A stretch of DNA of 64,000 nt, taken from assembly GCA_963718065.1 (NCBI GenBank), contig CAVQYE010000018.1, forward strand, positions 27,047 to 91,046, written 5' to 3'. Below the pieces are notes generated by a model. That model worked only from the letters and a program-made list of their open reading frames with translations, was not told where the DNA came from and did not search any database. This document shows positions 54,422 through 62,416 of this stretch, in pieces. Both the position numbers and the translations under genes were made by a program. This DNA is from CAVPGP01 sp963718065 (GTDB lineage Bacteria > Actinomycetota > Thermoleophilia > Gaiellales > Gaiellaceae). Positions within the stretch are counted from its first letter, which is position 1. The number at the start of each line of letters is the position of its first letter.

Positions 54422-54439
54422 TACTTGCGCGTTCAAGTA
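54422..54439. promoter_or_regulatory. Inverted repeat in the methyltransferase/VOC divergent promoter
   Basis: TACTTG-CGCGTT-CAAGTA lies directly before the ATG (54443) of the VOC gene, and a second palindrome GATTCCGGGAATC (54401-54413) lies closer to the methyltransferase. TACTTGA/TCAAGTA sites are typical of MarR-type regulators of quinone and aldehyde responses. A shared operator for both genes is likely. Confidence 0.5.
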
Positions 54440-54442
54440 AGT

Positions 54443-55354
54443 ATGAGACTCGAAGGAATACACCACGTAACAGCGATCACCGGTGACGCGCCGACGAACG
54501 TCCGCTTCTACTCGGACATGCTCGGGCTCCGGCTGGTCAAGAAGACCGTCAACCAGGACGATCCGACCGTCTACCACCTGTTCTACGCCGACGAGGCGGG
54601 GAGCCCGGGGGCCGACATCACGTTCTTCGAATACCCCGGTGCGCGCAAGGGACGCGCGGGCGCCGGCATGGTGCACCGCGTCGTCTTCCGCGTCGCCTCC
54701 GAGGAGTCGCTCGACTTCTGGCAGGAGCGCGTCGGCGGCGAGCGCTCCGAAGGCTCGCTGCGGTTCAGCGATCCGGAAGGCATGGATCTGGAGCTGGTCG
54801 TCGACGACTCCGGCGACACGCCGCTCGTCGCGCGCCATCCCGAGGTTCCTGCAGAGCACGCGATCCGCGGCTTCGCCGGCGTGCGCGCGTACTCGTCGAG
54901 CCCGGGCCGCAGCGACGACTTCCTCCGCGAAGGGCTCGGCTTCGAGCCTGGCTCCGACTCCAGCGAATGGGTCGTTCGCGGCGACGCGCGCTCCGGCTTC
55001 TACGTCTATGACGATCCGCCGGCCGAGCCGGGCACTCCTGGCGCCGGCACCGTCCACCACGTCGCGTTCGCGTCGACGATGGACGAGCACGACGCCTGGC
55101 AGAAGCGGGTCGCCGAGCTGGGGCTCCACCCCACGCCGGTGATCGACCGGTTCTGGTTCCGCTCGATCTACTTCCGCGAGCCGAGTGGCGTGCTGTTCGA
55201 GATCGCAACGCTCGGCCCGGGCTTCACGACCGACGAGCCGCTCGAGACGCTCGGCGAGGCACTCGTCCTGCCGCCTGCGTTCGAGCACCTGCGCCCGAAG
55301 ATCGAGCAGACGCTGACGCCGCTGCCGCCGCCGCGCGAGCGCGTCTCGTCGTGA
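54443..55354 (+). CDS. Ring-cleaving dioxygenase-like VOC protein (MhqO type)
   Basis: A 303-residue protein with two glyoxalase/VOC modules. The first opens EGIHHVTAITGDAPTNVRFY (His metal ligand) and contains MLGLRLVKKTVNQDDP, YHLFYADEAGSPGADITFF. The second has VHHVAFASTMDEHDAW and PSGVLFEIATLGPGF with the Glu ligand. This layout matches MhqO-like proteins that act on hydroquinone derivatives. The stop overlaps the esterase start by four bases (GTGA), giving the common dioxygenase-esterase pair of quinone detoxification. A palindromic operator lies just before the start. Confidence 0.88.
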   Translation: MRLEGIHHVTAITGDAPTNVRFYSDMLGLRLVKKTVNQDDPTVYHLFYADEAGSPGADITFFEYPGARKGRAGAGMVHRVVFRVASEESLDFWQERVGGERSEGSLRFSDPEGMDLELVVDDSGDTPLVARHPEVPAEHAIRGFAGVRAYSSSPGRSDDFLREGLGFEPGSDSSEWVVRGDARSGFYVYDDPPAEPGTPGAGTVHHVAFASTMDEHDAWQKRVAELGLHPTPVIDRFWFRSIYFREPSGVLFEIATLGPGFTTDEPLETLGEALVLPPAFEHLRPKIEQTLTPLPPPRERVSS

Positions 55355-55965
55355 TCACGCTCAGACGCGACGCAGCGGGCGAGCCCGAAGGCGCGCTCGT
55401 CCTCTTCCACGGCCGGGGCACCTCGGAGCACGATCTCTATCCGCTGCTCGACGAGCTCGACCCGCTGCGAAAGCGCCTCGGCGTCACCGTGCGTGCGCCG
55501 CTCGAGCTGTCGCCCGGCAGCTACCACTGGTACGTCGTCAAGCAGGTCGGCTTCCCGGATCCGGCGACGTTCCTGCCGACCTTCGCCGAGGTGTCGGCCT
55601 GGCTCGATGCCTTCGCCGAGGAGACCGGTATCCCGGCCGAGCGCACCGTGCTCGGTGGCTTCTCGCAGGGAGCGGTGATGAGCTACTCGCTCGGGCTCGG
55701 GGACGGACGGCCGCGGCCGCAGGCGATCGTCGCCATGTCGGGCTTCATCCCGCAGGTCGACGGCTTCGAGGTCGACCTCGCGCTGCCACTGCCGCCCGTG
55801 GCGATCGCACACGGAGCGTACGACCCGGTGATCTCGGTCGCGTTCGGTCGGCAGGCGGAGGGGCTGCTCGAGAGTGCGGGCGCCCACCTGCTCTACCGCG
55901 AAGGGCCGTACCCGCACTCGGTCGACCCGCAGTTCCTGGTTGAAGTGGCGGGCTGGCTGGCCTAG
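55351..55965 (+). CDS. Phospholipase/carboxylesterase (MhqD-like)
   Basis: A 204-residue alpha/beta hydrolase. LVLFHGRGTSEHDLYPLLDEL starts the fold, the nucleophile elbow is LGGFSQGAVMSY (Ser), then AHGAYDPVI supplies the Asp and YPHSVDPQF the His. It starts with GTG overlapping the VOC gene. MhqD/MhqO-type pairs hydrolyse and cleave quinone-derived compounds, so I infer detoxification of aromatics. The stop overlaps by four bases the stop of the convergent MerR-DUF1835 gene. Confidence 0.88.
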   Translation: MITLRRDAAGEPEGALVLFHGRGTSEHDLYPLLDELDPLRKRLGVTVRAPLELSPGSYHWYVVKQVGFPDPATFLPTFAEVSAWLDAFAEETGIPAERTVLGGFSQGAVMSYSLGLGDGRPRPQAIVAMSGFIPQVDGFEVDLALPLPPVAIAHGAYDPVISVAFGRQAEGLLESAGAHLLYREGPYPHSVDPQFLVEVAGWLA

Positions 55966-57297
55966 CCGGCGATGTGCATGCCGCCGAGCCGGCGGTCGAT
56001 GCCGATCAGGTCGATTCGATTCGCCTCGCCGGCGAGCACGGCGCGGCCTTCGTCGGTGAGCACGAGTGGGAGCGATGCGAAGGTGCGCGAATCGCTCAGC
56101 GGCGGCGGCGGCGGCAGGGCGCGCCGTCTGCCTGGGCGACCAGCCCACGGAGGTCGCAAAGGTACTTCCAGGCCCAGGCGTCGCCGAGGAACGGAGCCTC
56201 TTCGCGCGCCTGTGACTCGAGGAAGAGCTGGATCGGCGTTCCCGGAAGCGCCTCGAGGAGCAGTCGCTCGGTGCGACCGAGCCCGGCCTCGTCCGGGAGC
56301 TCATCCAGGAGGCGGCGCCACGCAGCCGCGAGGAACGGGAGCGCGGACGTGTCGCCTGCGAGCGGCTGCAGCTCGGGGGCGCGGAACGCGTCCCAGGCGC
56401 GGCGCGCGAGCTCGAGCTGCTCGGCGGTGGCGGGTTGGCGCGCGGGCCAGAGCGTGGTGAGCTCGTCGGCGTTCAGCTCGCCGAGCCCGTTGAAGTTCGG
56501 GCGGCCCGGGAACTCGCCGACGACGATCAACTCGACCGATTCTGGCTCGTCGACGAGCGAGAGGATTTCGAGCAGCTGCAACTGGTCGTAGAGGTCGTGC
56601 TCGAACCAGAGCACGACGGGACGCCCCGCGGCGAGTGCCAGCTCGAGGTGGCGGTCGCGACGCTCGAAGTCCGCGGCGATCTCGGTCGCGTTGCCCCAGC
56701 CGCAGGCGGAAAGGAACTTGGCCCGCACCCGCCTCAGCTCCTCGCGCGGGACGTCGGGCACCGGGCCCTCGTGCAGCACGTCGTTCCATGCGATCGTCGC
56801 GCCACCAAGGCCGGTGCGACGAATCGTCCCTCCCGCCGAGTCGCCGTTCGTCACGTGCAGCACCTCGCCGGGCTGCGGCGCGGGATCGACGCCGCGACGC
56901 GCGAGGTAGCCGGCGCCGCAGGTGCAGTGGTCGAGCGTCTCGCAGGCGCAGCCGATGACCGCGGCGAGGTCTTCGCGCACGCGCTGCAATCCGGCGATCT
57001 TCGAGTCGACCTGGTCGATCTTCTCGGCGACGCGCACGCGCAGCGCCTCGCTCGCGCTGCGCCCGGGCCCCGTGAACCAGACCGACCTGAGACGCGGAGG
57101 TACTCGTCGATCTCGCGGAGCGTGAAGCCGAGGCTCTGCGCCTCCTTGATCGCCTGGACGAAGCGCACGGTCTCCTCGTCGTAGGCGCGGTGGCCGGACG
57201 GCCCACGCGGCGGTTCCGGGAGCAGGCCGCGGCGCTCGTAGTAGCGCAGCGTCTCGATGTTGACGCCGGCGCGGCGGGCGACTTCTCCGATCCTCAT
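55962..57297 (-). CDS. MerR-family regulator fused to a DUF1835 domain; two frameshifts
   Basis: About 445 residues if two missing bases (near 57085 and 56125) are restored. The first 130 residues are a MerR regulator: MRIGEVARRAGVNIETLRYY, GHRAYDEETVRFVQAIKEAQ, then a coiled-coil with ALRVRVAEKIDQVDSKIAGL and a Cys-rich end IGCACETLDHCTCGAGYLAR, a metal-binding loop as in MerR sensors. The frame runs without a stop into VLHVTNGDSAGGTIRRTGLG, the hallmark of DUF1835, and on to DSRTFASLPLVLTDEGRAV. A GTG inside VLHVTNG could start a separate protein. It lies behind a classical MerR promoter and next to GTACC palindromes. Confidence 0.72.
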
Positions 57298-57303
57298 CGG
57301 CTC

Positions 57304-57335
57304 ACTGTAGACCCGTACCTAGGTACGGATGTCAA
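57304..57335 (-). promoter_or_regulatory. MerR-type promoter with 20-bp spacer and palindromic operator
   Basis: On the minus strand TTGACA (57330-57335) and TACAGT (57304-57309) are separated by 20 bases, longer than the normal 17, and the spacer contains the perfect palindrome CCGTACCTAGGTACGG. An over-long spacer holding the operator is the hallmark of promoters untwisted by MerR proteins. The start codon follows six bases after the -10 box, so the message is nearly leaderless. It indicates autoregulation. Confidence 0.75.
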
Positions 57336-57372
57336 GCGGCGGGCGATCGGCGGGTGCGGGGCGCCGCCCCAG

Positions 57373-57399
57373 CCGTACCTGGTACCCGACCAGGTACGG
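57373..57399. promoter_or_regulatory. GTACC inverted repeat 2
   Basis: CCGTACCTGGT and ACCAGGTACGG are perfect 11-base arms around a five-base centre. It shares the CCGTACC/GGTACGG core with the operator in the merR promoter about 60 bases away, so it may be an auxiliary regulator site, or a terminator hairpin for the upstream GNAT gene. Confidence 0.5.
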
Positions 57400-57453
57400 G
57401 ACAGAGGCCAGTTGCGCTCATTTGCAGGGATTTGTTCCTTCTGGCCAGGAATT

Positions 57454-57478
57454 TGTACCTCGTACGGTACGAGGTACA
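57454..57478. promoter_or_regulatory. GTACC inverted repeat 3
   Basis: TGTACCTCGTAC-G-GTACGAGGTACA is a perfect 25-base palindrome with one central base. It contains GTACCT and AGGTAC as in the other two palindromes. It lies 55 bases after the GNAT stop codon. Its strength as a hairpin and its similarity to the operator leave both terminator and binding-site roles open. Confidence 0.5.
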
Positions 57479-57532
57479 GAATGTGGGTTGTAACGCGTAC
57501 GGCCGGGCGAGGTCCAGCGGCGAACCGCCCCG

Positions 57533-57992
57533 CTAGAGCTCGGTGACCATCGTGTATGCGTCGCCGCGCTCGTCCGCCGTCGTGAAGCCGTGGCGCTCGT
57601 AGAAGCCGACGGCGGGCGACTCCTTCTCGACGCTCAGCGACAGGCGCGTGTGCCCCGCCTCGCGGGCGCGGGCCAGCAGCTCCTCGATCAGCTCCTTGCC
57701 GACGCCGTGCTTGCGACGCCCGGGCACGACGGCGATCGTCAGCTCCGGCGTCTGGTCGTCGACGAACCCGTAGCCCGGGAGCGTCGGCACGGAAGAGCCG
57801 GAACCAGGCGGCGCCGATCCGATGGCCGGACTCGAGGGCGATGACCGCGAGGTCGCCGGGCCTCCCCCAGCCCTCGACGTAACGCGCGACCGGCACCTCG
57901 GCATCGTCGAGTGCGTTCACGTGCCAGTGATAGGCATGGCGGAGGATTCCGCGCATGAAGGGCACGTCTTGCTGCCCGCCGCGGCGGATCAT
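57533..57992 (-). CDS. GNAT-family N-acetyltransferase, one frameshift
   Basis: About 152 residues after dropping one base near 57766. The N-terminal part is MIRRGGQQDVPFMRGILRH and RIGAAWFRLFRADAPG; the second frame continues YGFVDDQTPELTIAVVPGRR with the acetyl-CoA loop RKHGVGKELIEELLARAREA and the end AVGFYERHGFTTADERG, a standard GNAT pattern. Its start overlaps the stop of the VOC gene by four bases, and it is followed by the palindrome region and the MerR gene. The acceptor substrate is unknown. Confidence 0.83.
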
Positions 57993-58321
57993 GTGTCTGC
58001 GAGCTCTTGCGACAGCTGCAAGCGGTTCCCGTCCGGATCGAAGACGTCGAGGATCCTCATCTGCCCGTGGAGCTCGACGACGACACCCACCTCGACGCCG
58101 AGATCGCGCAGCCGTTGCGCTTCGTCCTTCACGTCGTCGACGTCGACCATCGCCGTGCCGCCGTCCCGGGCCTCGCCCTCGGCGATCGCGATCTCCATGC
58201 CGTTTCGCTCGAGGCTCGACCAGCGGCCTTCCTCGTCGTAGTACGTCTCGCTGAAGCCGAGCCGCTGCGTGTAGAACGCACGCCCGGCATCGATGTCGGA
58301 GACGTGGTACCAGACTCGCAT
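57989..58321 (-). CDS. Single-domain VOC (glyoxalase-fold) protein
   Basis: A 110-residue protein beginning MRVWYHVSDIDAGRAFYTQR with LGFSETYYDEEGRW, GMEIAIAEGEARDGG and the end HGQMRILDVFDPDGNRLQLS. This is one complete VOC module. Metal ligands would be His in WYHVSDI and Glu in RNGMEIAI, with later residues less clear, so enzymatic activity is not certain; binding or resistance roles are equally common for the family. Eleven bases separate it from pdhC and it overlaps the GNAT gene by four. Confidence 0.82.
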   Translation of the reverse strand: MRVWYHVSDIDAGRAFYTQRLGFSETYYDEEGRWSSLERNGMEIAIAEGEARDGGTAMVDVDDVKDEAQRLRDLGVEVGVVVELHGQMRILDVFDPDGNRLQLSQELADT

Positions 58322-58332
58322 CGAGCCAGAGC

Positions 58333-59634
58333 TTAAAGCGCCAGCGCTGGGTCTTCTACGAACTGCTTCAGCGTGCGCAGGAAATCTGCCGCGTCGGCGC
58401 CGTCCACGGCCCGGTGATCGACCGTCAGCGTCATCGTCATCATCGGGCGGATCACCGCGTTGCCGTCGCGCGCGACGACCCGGTCCTCGGTGGCGCCGAC
58501 GGCGAGGATCGCTGCCTGGGGCGGGTTGAGCACGGCGACGAATTGCTCGACGCCGAACATGCCGAGGTTCGAGATCGTGAACGTCCCGCCCTCGAGGTCG
58601 CCCTGCTGCAGCTTGTTGTCGCGCGCCCGGCCGACGGACTCGCCGCGTGCCAGCGCGAACTCTGAGAGCGAGAGGCGCTCGACCGAGCGGACGACCGGGA
58701 CGACGAGGCCCTGCGGCGCGGCGACGGCGATGCCGACGTTCGCGCTCGGGAAGACCTGCAGCGCCTCCTCGGTGTACTGGACGTTGACGTTGCGGTGACG
58801 CATCAGCGCCATCGCGGACACCTTGGCCAGGAGATCCGTGACCGTGACCCGCACGTCGGGATTCAGCTCGCGCGAGCGGGCGACGAGCTCGTTCGCGCGC
58901 GTCATGTCGGCCGAGACGGTGAGCTGGAAGACGGGCGCCTGCCACGCGGCGGTGAGCCGGCGCGCGATCGTCTTGCGGATGCTCGTCAGCGGGACGCTCT
59001 CGACCTCGCCGGACACCTGCACGCCGGCCGGCGCCGGTGCGCCCGCCTGAGCCGGCGCGGGCGAGGCTGCCGCGCGCTCGACGTCCTCGGCGACGATGCG
59101 CCCGTCCGGACCCGTGCCCTGCACCTGCGCAAGCTCGATGCCACGCTCGCGGGCGATCCGACGCGCGAGCGGCGACGCCTTGATGCGGCCGCCCTCCAGG
59201 CTCGGCGTCGCGGCGCGCTCGGGCGCTGCGGCGGCAGAGCCGTTCCCGGACGGCGCCGCCCCGGCGGATGCGGCGCGACCGCGCTCGCGGTCCGCCTCGC
59301 GGGCGGGCCCGCTCGAGCCCTCCTTGTGATCGTCGCCGTCGGCTTCCGGCCGCTCACCCGTCGGCGCACCCGCATCGTCGCCGGCCGCGACCTCCTCGCC
59401 CTCCTTGCCGATCCAGCCGATCGTCTTGCCGACCTCGACCTCGCCCGTCGGGATCGCGATCTTCAACAGGACACCCGACGAGTCGGCCTCGACCTCCTGA
59501 GTCACCTTGTCGGTGTCGAGCTCGTAGAGCGGGTCGCCCTTCTCGACGGCCTGGCCCTCCGAGACGAGCCACTTGACGATCGTCCCGGACTCCATGCCCT
59601 GGCCGAGACGCGGGAGCTTGACCTCGTTCGCCAC
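58333..59634 (-). CDS. pdhC: Dihydrolipoamide acyltransferase (E2) of a 2-oxo acid dehydrogenase complex
   Basis: A 433-residue E2. The lipoyl domain (residues 1-75) has the modified Lys in ELDTDKVTQEVEAD. A charged Ala/Gly/Glu linker is followed by the peripheral subunit-binding domain (KASPLARRIARERGIELAQV, GRIVAEDV) and the catalytic core from about residue 205, with SIRKTIARRLTAAW and near the end MTLTVDHRAVDGADAADFL containing the catalytic His and Asp. It starts one base inside the pdhB stop. Pyruvate or branched-chain specificity cannot be told from sequence alone. Confidence 0.93.
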   Translation of the reverse strand: MANEVKLPRLGQGMESGTIVKWLVSEGQAVEKGDPLYELDTDKVTQEVEADSSGVLLKIAIPTGEVEVGKTIGWIGKEGEEVAAGDDAGAPTGERPEADGDDHKEGSSGPAREADRERGRAASAGAAPSGNGSAAAAPERAATPSLEGGRIKASPLARRIARERGIELAQVQGTGPDGRIVAEDVERAAASPAPAQAGAPAPAGVQVSGEVESVPLTSIRKTIARRLTAAWQAPVFQLTVSADMTRANELVARSRELNPDVRVTVTDLLAKVSAMALMRHRNVNVQYTEEALQVFPSANVGIAVAAPQGLVVPVVRSVERLSLSEFALARGESVGRARDNKLQQGDLEGGTFTISNLGMFGVEQFVAVLNPPQAAILAVGATEDRVVARDGNAVIRPMMTMTLTVDHRAVDGADAADFLRTLKQFVEDPALAL

Positions 59635-60617
59635 TAGCTCTCCTTGCCGACCGTGCGCATCACCGCGGCCAGCACGTCGGCCATGTGCGGGATCACGAAC
59701 TCTTCCATGACGGGGGCAAACGGCAGCGGCGTGAACTTGGCGCCCACGCGCTCGATCGGCGCGTCGAGCCAGTCGAACGCCTGGTACTGGAGCACGGCCG
59801 CGACCTCGGCGCCGTAGCCCATGCGCGTGATCGCCTCATGCGCGACGACGGCGCGGTTCGTCTTCTTCACGGACTTGACGAGCGCCTCCTCGTCGAGCGG
59901 CTGCAGCGTGCGCGGGTCGAGCACCTCGACGGAGACACCCTCCTTCTCCGCCTCCTCGGCGGCAGCCAGCGCCTCGTGCACGAGCCGGCCGGTCGCGATC
60001 ACCGTCACGTCCTCGCCCTCGCGGTGGACGCGCGCCTTGCCGAGCGGGATCGGCTCGATCTCGTCGGGCACGTGCTCCTTGATCCCGTACAGCATGCGGT
60101 GCTCGAAGAAGATCACGGGGTTGTCGTCGTAGATCGACGACCAGAGAAGGCCGCGCACGTCGGTCGGCGTCGAGGCGAAGACGACCTTCAGGCCGGGGAT
60201 GTGACAGAGCCACGCCTCGAGCTGCTGCGCGTGCTGTGCGCCCGGGCTCCAGCCGGCGCCGCCCTGGGTGCGCACGGTCAGCGGCACCTTCAGCTGGCCG
60301 CCGGACATGTAGCGGTGCTTGGCCGCCTGATTGACGATCTGCTCGAGCGAGAGCGTCAGGAAGTCCTCGTACATGATCTCGACGACCGGGCGCATGCCCT
60401 GCATCGCCGCGCCGATCCCCGCGCCGACGATCGCCATCTCGGAGATCGGCGTGTTGCGGACGCGCTCGGGGCCGAACTCGTCGAGCATCCCCTGGGTGAC
60501 GGCCATCGAACCGCCCATCTCGGCGATGTCCTCGCCCATGATGAAGACGCCGTCGTCGGAGCGCATCGCCACGGAGAGCGCGTCGCGCACGGCCTCGCGG
60601 TAGCTGAGCTCAGGCAT
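59634..60617 (-). CDS. pdhB: 2-oxo acid dehydrogenase E1 beta subunit
   Basis: A 327-residue E1 beta subunit. Characteristic blocks are RSDDGVFIMGEDIAEMGG, RVRNTPISEMAIVGAGIGAA, VEIMYEDFLTLSLEQIVNQA and HDEAITRMG-like (AHEAITRMGYGAEVAAV). It works with the E1 alpha subunit to bind thiamine diphosphate at the interface. Its stop overlaps the ATG of pdhC by one base. A 146-base gap with GC-rich hairpins separates it from pdhA upstream, unusual within this otherwise tight operon. Confidence 0.93.
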   Translation of the reverse strand: MPELSYREAVRDALSVAMRSDDGVFIMGEDIAEMGGSMAVTQGMLDEFGPERVRNTPISEMAIVGAGIGAAMQGMRPVVEIMYEDFLTLSLEQIVNQAAKHRYMSGGQLKVPLTVRTQGGAGWSPGAQHAQQLEAWLCHIPGLKVVFASTPTDVRGLLWSSIYDDNPVIFFEHRMLYGIKEHVPDEIEPIPLGKARVHREGEDVTVIATGRLVHEALAAAEEAEKEGVSVEVLDPRTLQPLDEEALVKSVKKTNRAVVAHEAITRMGYGAEVAAVLQYQAFDWLDAPIERVGAKFTPLPFAPVMEEFVIPHMADVLAAVMRTVGKES

Positions 60618-60701
60618 CCTGACGTTCCTGACGCGCCGCTGGGCGTGCGGCGCCGGAGGGGACAGTACGGACGTACGGCCCCGGAGAGCGACGTGCGGTC
60701 A

Positions 60702-60739
60702 GCGGCGCGAGCGCGCCGCGGAGCCGGGCTCCGCCCGGC
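60702..60739. other. Two perfect hairpins between pdhA and pdhB
   Basis: GCGGCGCG/CGCGCCGC (60702-60719, loop 2) and GCCGGGC/GCCCGGC (60723-60739, loop 3) lie back to back in the gap between the pdhA stop and pdhB start. Direct repeats GTACGG occur twice nearby (60666-60678). The hairpins could be processing or attenuation signals in the dehydrogenase message. Confidence 0.5.
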
Positions 60740-60763
60740 GGGAGCGGCGCGCGGTCAGGGGCG

Positions 60764-61738
60764 TCAGGCATAGATGTTCTTGAGGGCGTCTTCGGGCTGC
60801 GGGTCGGTGCCGGCCTTCGCGAACGCGATCGACGCCTCCGCGATCTCGTTCGCCTCGGCGTCCATCGCCTCGTAGTCGTCGTCGGAGATGTCGAGCTTCT
60901 CGCGCAGCAGCGTGATCGGGTCGCGCGTCTTGCGGAGCTCCTGCACCTCGCCCTTGGGGCGGTAGACCTGCGGGTCGCCGACGAAGTGGCCGACGAGGCG
61001 GACGCACTCGACGTCCATGAAGACCGGGCCCTTGCCGGAGCGGGCGTACTCGAGCGCCTGCTTCGCCTTCTCGTAGACCTGTTCGACGTCCTGGCCGTCG
61101 ACGTCGATCACCTTCATGTCGTAGGCGAGAGCGCGCTTGCCCATGTCGTCCCACACCGGCGAGTGCTGCTTGCCCGGCGTGGACTCCGCCCAGTGGTTGT
61201 TCTCGCAGACGAACACGGCCGGCACCTTCCAGAGCTGCGCGAGGTTCATCGACTCGTGGAACGTGCCCGTGTTCGTGGCGCCGTCGCCGAAGAAGGCGAC
61301 CGCGACACGGGGCTCGCTGCGGAATTTGAAGGCGAGCGCCGCGCCGACGATGCCCGGCAGGCCGCCGCCGACGACGGCGTTCGCGCCGAGGTTGCCGCGC
61401 TCGACGTCGTAGAGGTGCATCGAGCCGCCGTACCCGTGCGAGCAGCCCTCCATCTTCCCGTACAGCTCCGCCATGACGGCATTCGGATGCGTGCCGCGCG
61501 CGAGCGTGTGCCCGTGGGCACGATGCGTGGACGCGAAGACGTCGCCGTCGTCGAGTGCCTGGCAGACGCCGACCGCGGTCGCCTCCTGCCCGATCGCGAC
61601 GTGCAGGAAGCCCGGCAGCTCGCCGGCGCGGAAGCGGTCCTCGACGTGTTCCTCGAACCGGCGGATCAGAAGCATCTCCCTCAGGAAGTCCCTGAGGCGC
61701 TCCTCCGAAAGCGTTCGCTTCTTCTCAACCTTGGCCAT
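60764..61738 (-). CDS. pdhA: 2-oxo acid dehydrogenase E1 alpha subunit
   Basis: A 324-residue E1 alpha subunit of a thiamine diphosphate-dependent dehydrogenase. The TPP-binding motif begins FFGDGATNTGTFHESMN and runs to ENNHWAES (GDG...N pattern). HVAIGQEATAVGVCQAL and STHRAHGHTLARG are family signatures, and GHFVGDPQVYR is the later loop. The ATG at 61736-61738 was chosen because MAKVEKKRTLSEERL is the natural N-terminus; the open frame upstream is antisense to the next gene. First gene of the pdhA-pdhB-pdhC-VOC-GNAT run. Confidence 0.93.
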   Translation of the reverse strand: MAKVEKKRTLSEERLRDFLREMLLIRRFEEHVEDRFRAGELPGFLHVAIGQEATAVGVCQALDDGDVFASTHRAHGHTLARGTHPNAVMAELYGKMEGCSHGYGGSMHLYDVERGNLGANAVVGGGLPGIVGAALAFKFRSEPRVAVAFFGDGATNTGTFHESMNLAQLWKVPAVFVCENNHWAESTPGKQHSPVWDDMGKRALAYDMKVIDVDGQDVEQVYEKAKQALEYARSGKGPVFMDVECVRLVGHFVGDPQVYRPKGEVQELRKTRDPITLLREKLDISDDDYEAMDAEANEIAEASIAFAKAGTDPQPEDALKNIYA

Positions 61739-61750
61739 GAGCCTGAGTCT

Positions 61751-62416
61751 ATGCTCAGCCTCATGAGCCTCGTCGACCAGTGGCGGCGGATCGAAAATGG
61801 CCTGGATCCGAGCTGGTCGGTGACCCGTCTGACCCTCGACGTGGACGGCTCGCCGGAGCGCGCGGCGGCGCTGCTCGGGCCCTTGAACCCCGGCCGGCGC
61901 GGCAGCGAGATCCGCTTCCTGATCGCGCGCGACGGCTCGTCTCCTGGACCCGAAGCGCTGCGGCGATTGCTGCGCAAGCTCGACGGCGAGCGCATCCGCG
62001 GGCGCCTCGAGCTCGTCGAGACGGCGCACAAGGAGGCGGCTGCCGCTGCCGCGTCGGAGCCGGCCGCCGTTCCGTCGCTCGTGGCAGGCTGGGCGGCCGA
62101 GGTCGCGAACCTGCCCTCTGACTGGAGCGACGTCCTGGCGGAGGTCGGCCTGCTCTCCTCTGACTACCTCGAGCGCGCCGCCTTGCATATGGCGCCGCTC
62201 AACCCACGCCGCGCCGGCGAGGGCCGGACGACGATGCACTTCCGCGCCGCCCGCCGCTACGGCTACGGCGCCTCGCCGCAGATGGTCGACCGCTGCCTCG
62301 AGCGCTGCGATTCCGAGGGGATCCGCGGCAGCGTCCGTGTCCTCCGTGCGCTCTCGGACACGTATCCCGTCGGCACCCAGGGACCTGTCTGGTACCTCGG
62401 CGGCCGGGTCGTATGA
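61751..62416 (+). CDS. Hypothetical protein with internally duplicated domain
   Basis: A 221-residue protein made of two related halves of about 90 residues. In the first, DPSWSVTRLTL, ERAAALLGPLNPGRRG and EALRRLLRKLDGERIRGRL; in the second, PSDWSDVLAEV, ERAALHMAPLNPRRAG and QMVDRCLERCDSEGIRGSV. The shared core is W-S, then L-x-PLNP-x-R, then a helix ending in E-x-IRG. I do not know the family. The start is the ATG at 61751 or 61763, divergent from pdhA with 12 bases or so between them. The stop overlaps the next start by four bases. Confidence 0.7.
   Translation: MLSLMSLVDQWRRIENGLDPSWSVTRLTLDVDGSPERAAALLGPLNPGRRGSEIRFLIARDGSSPGPEALRRLLRKLDGERIRGRLELVETAHKEAAAAAASEPAAVPSLVAGWAAEVANLPSDWSDVLAEVGLLSSDYLERAALHMAPLNPRRAGEGRTTMHFRAARRYGYGASPQMVDRCLERCDSEGIRGSVRVLRALSDTYPVGTQGPVWYLGGRVV

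Noticed and set aside
51959..55288. 1109-residue minus-strand frame that would fuse lpd to an upstream protein
   Set aside because: Only the last 468 residues (lpd) have homology; the rest is antisense to the methyltransferase and VOC genes, and a ribosome site marks the lpd start.
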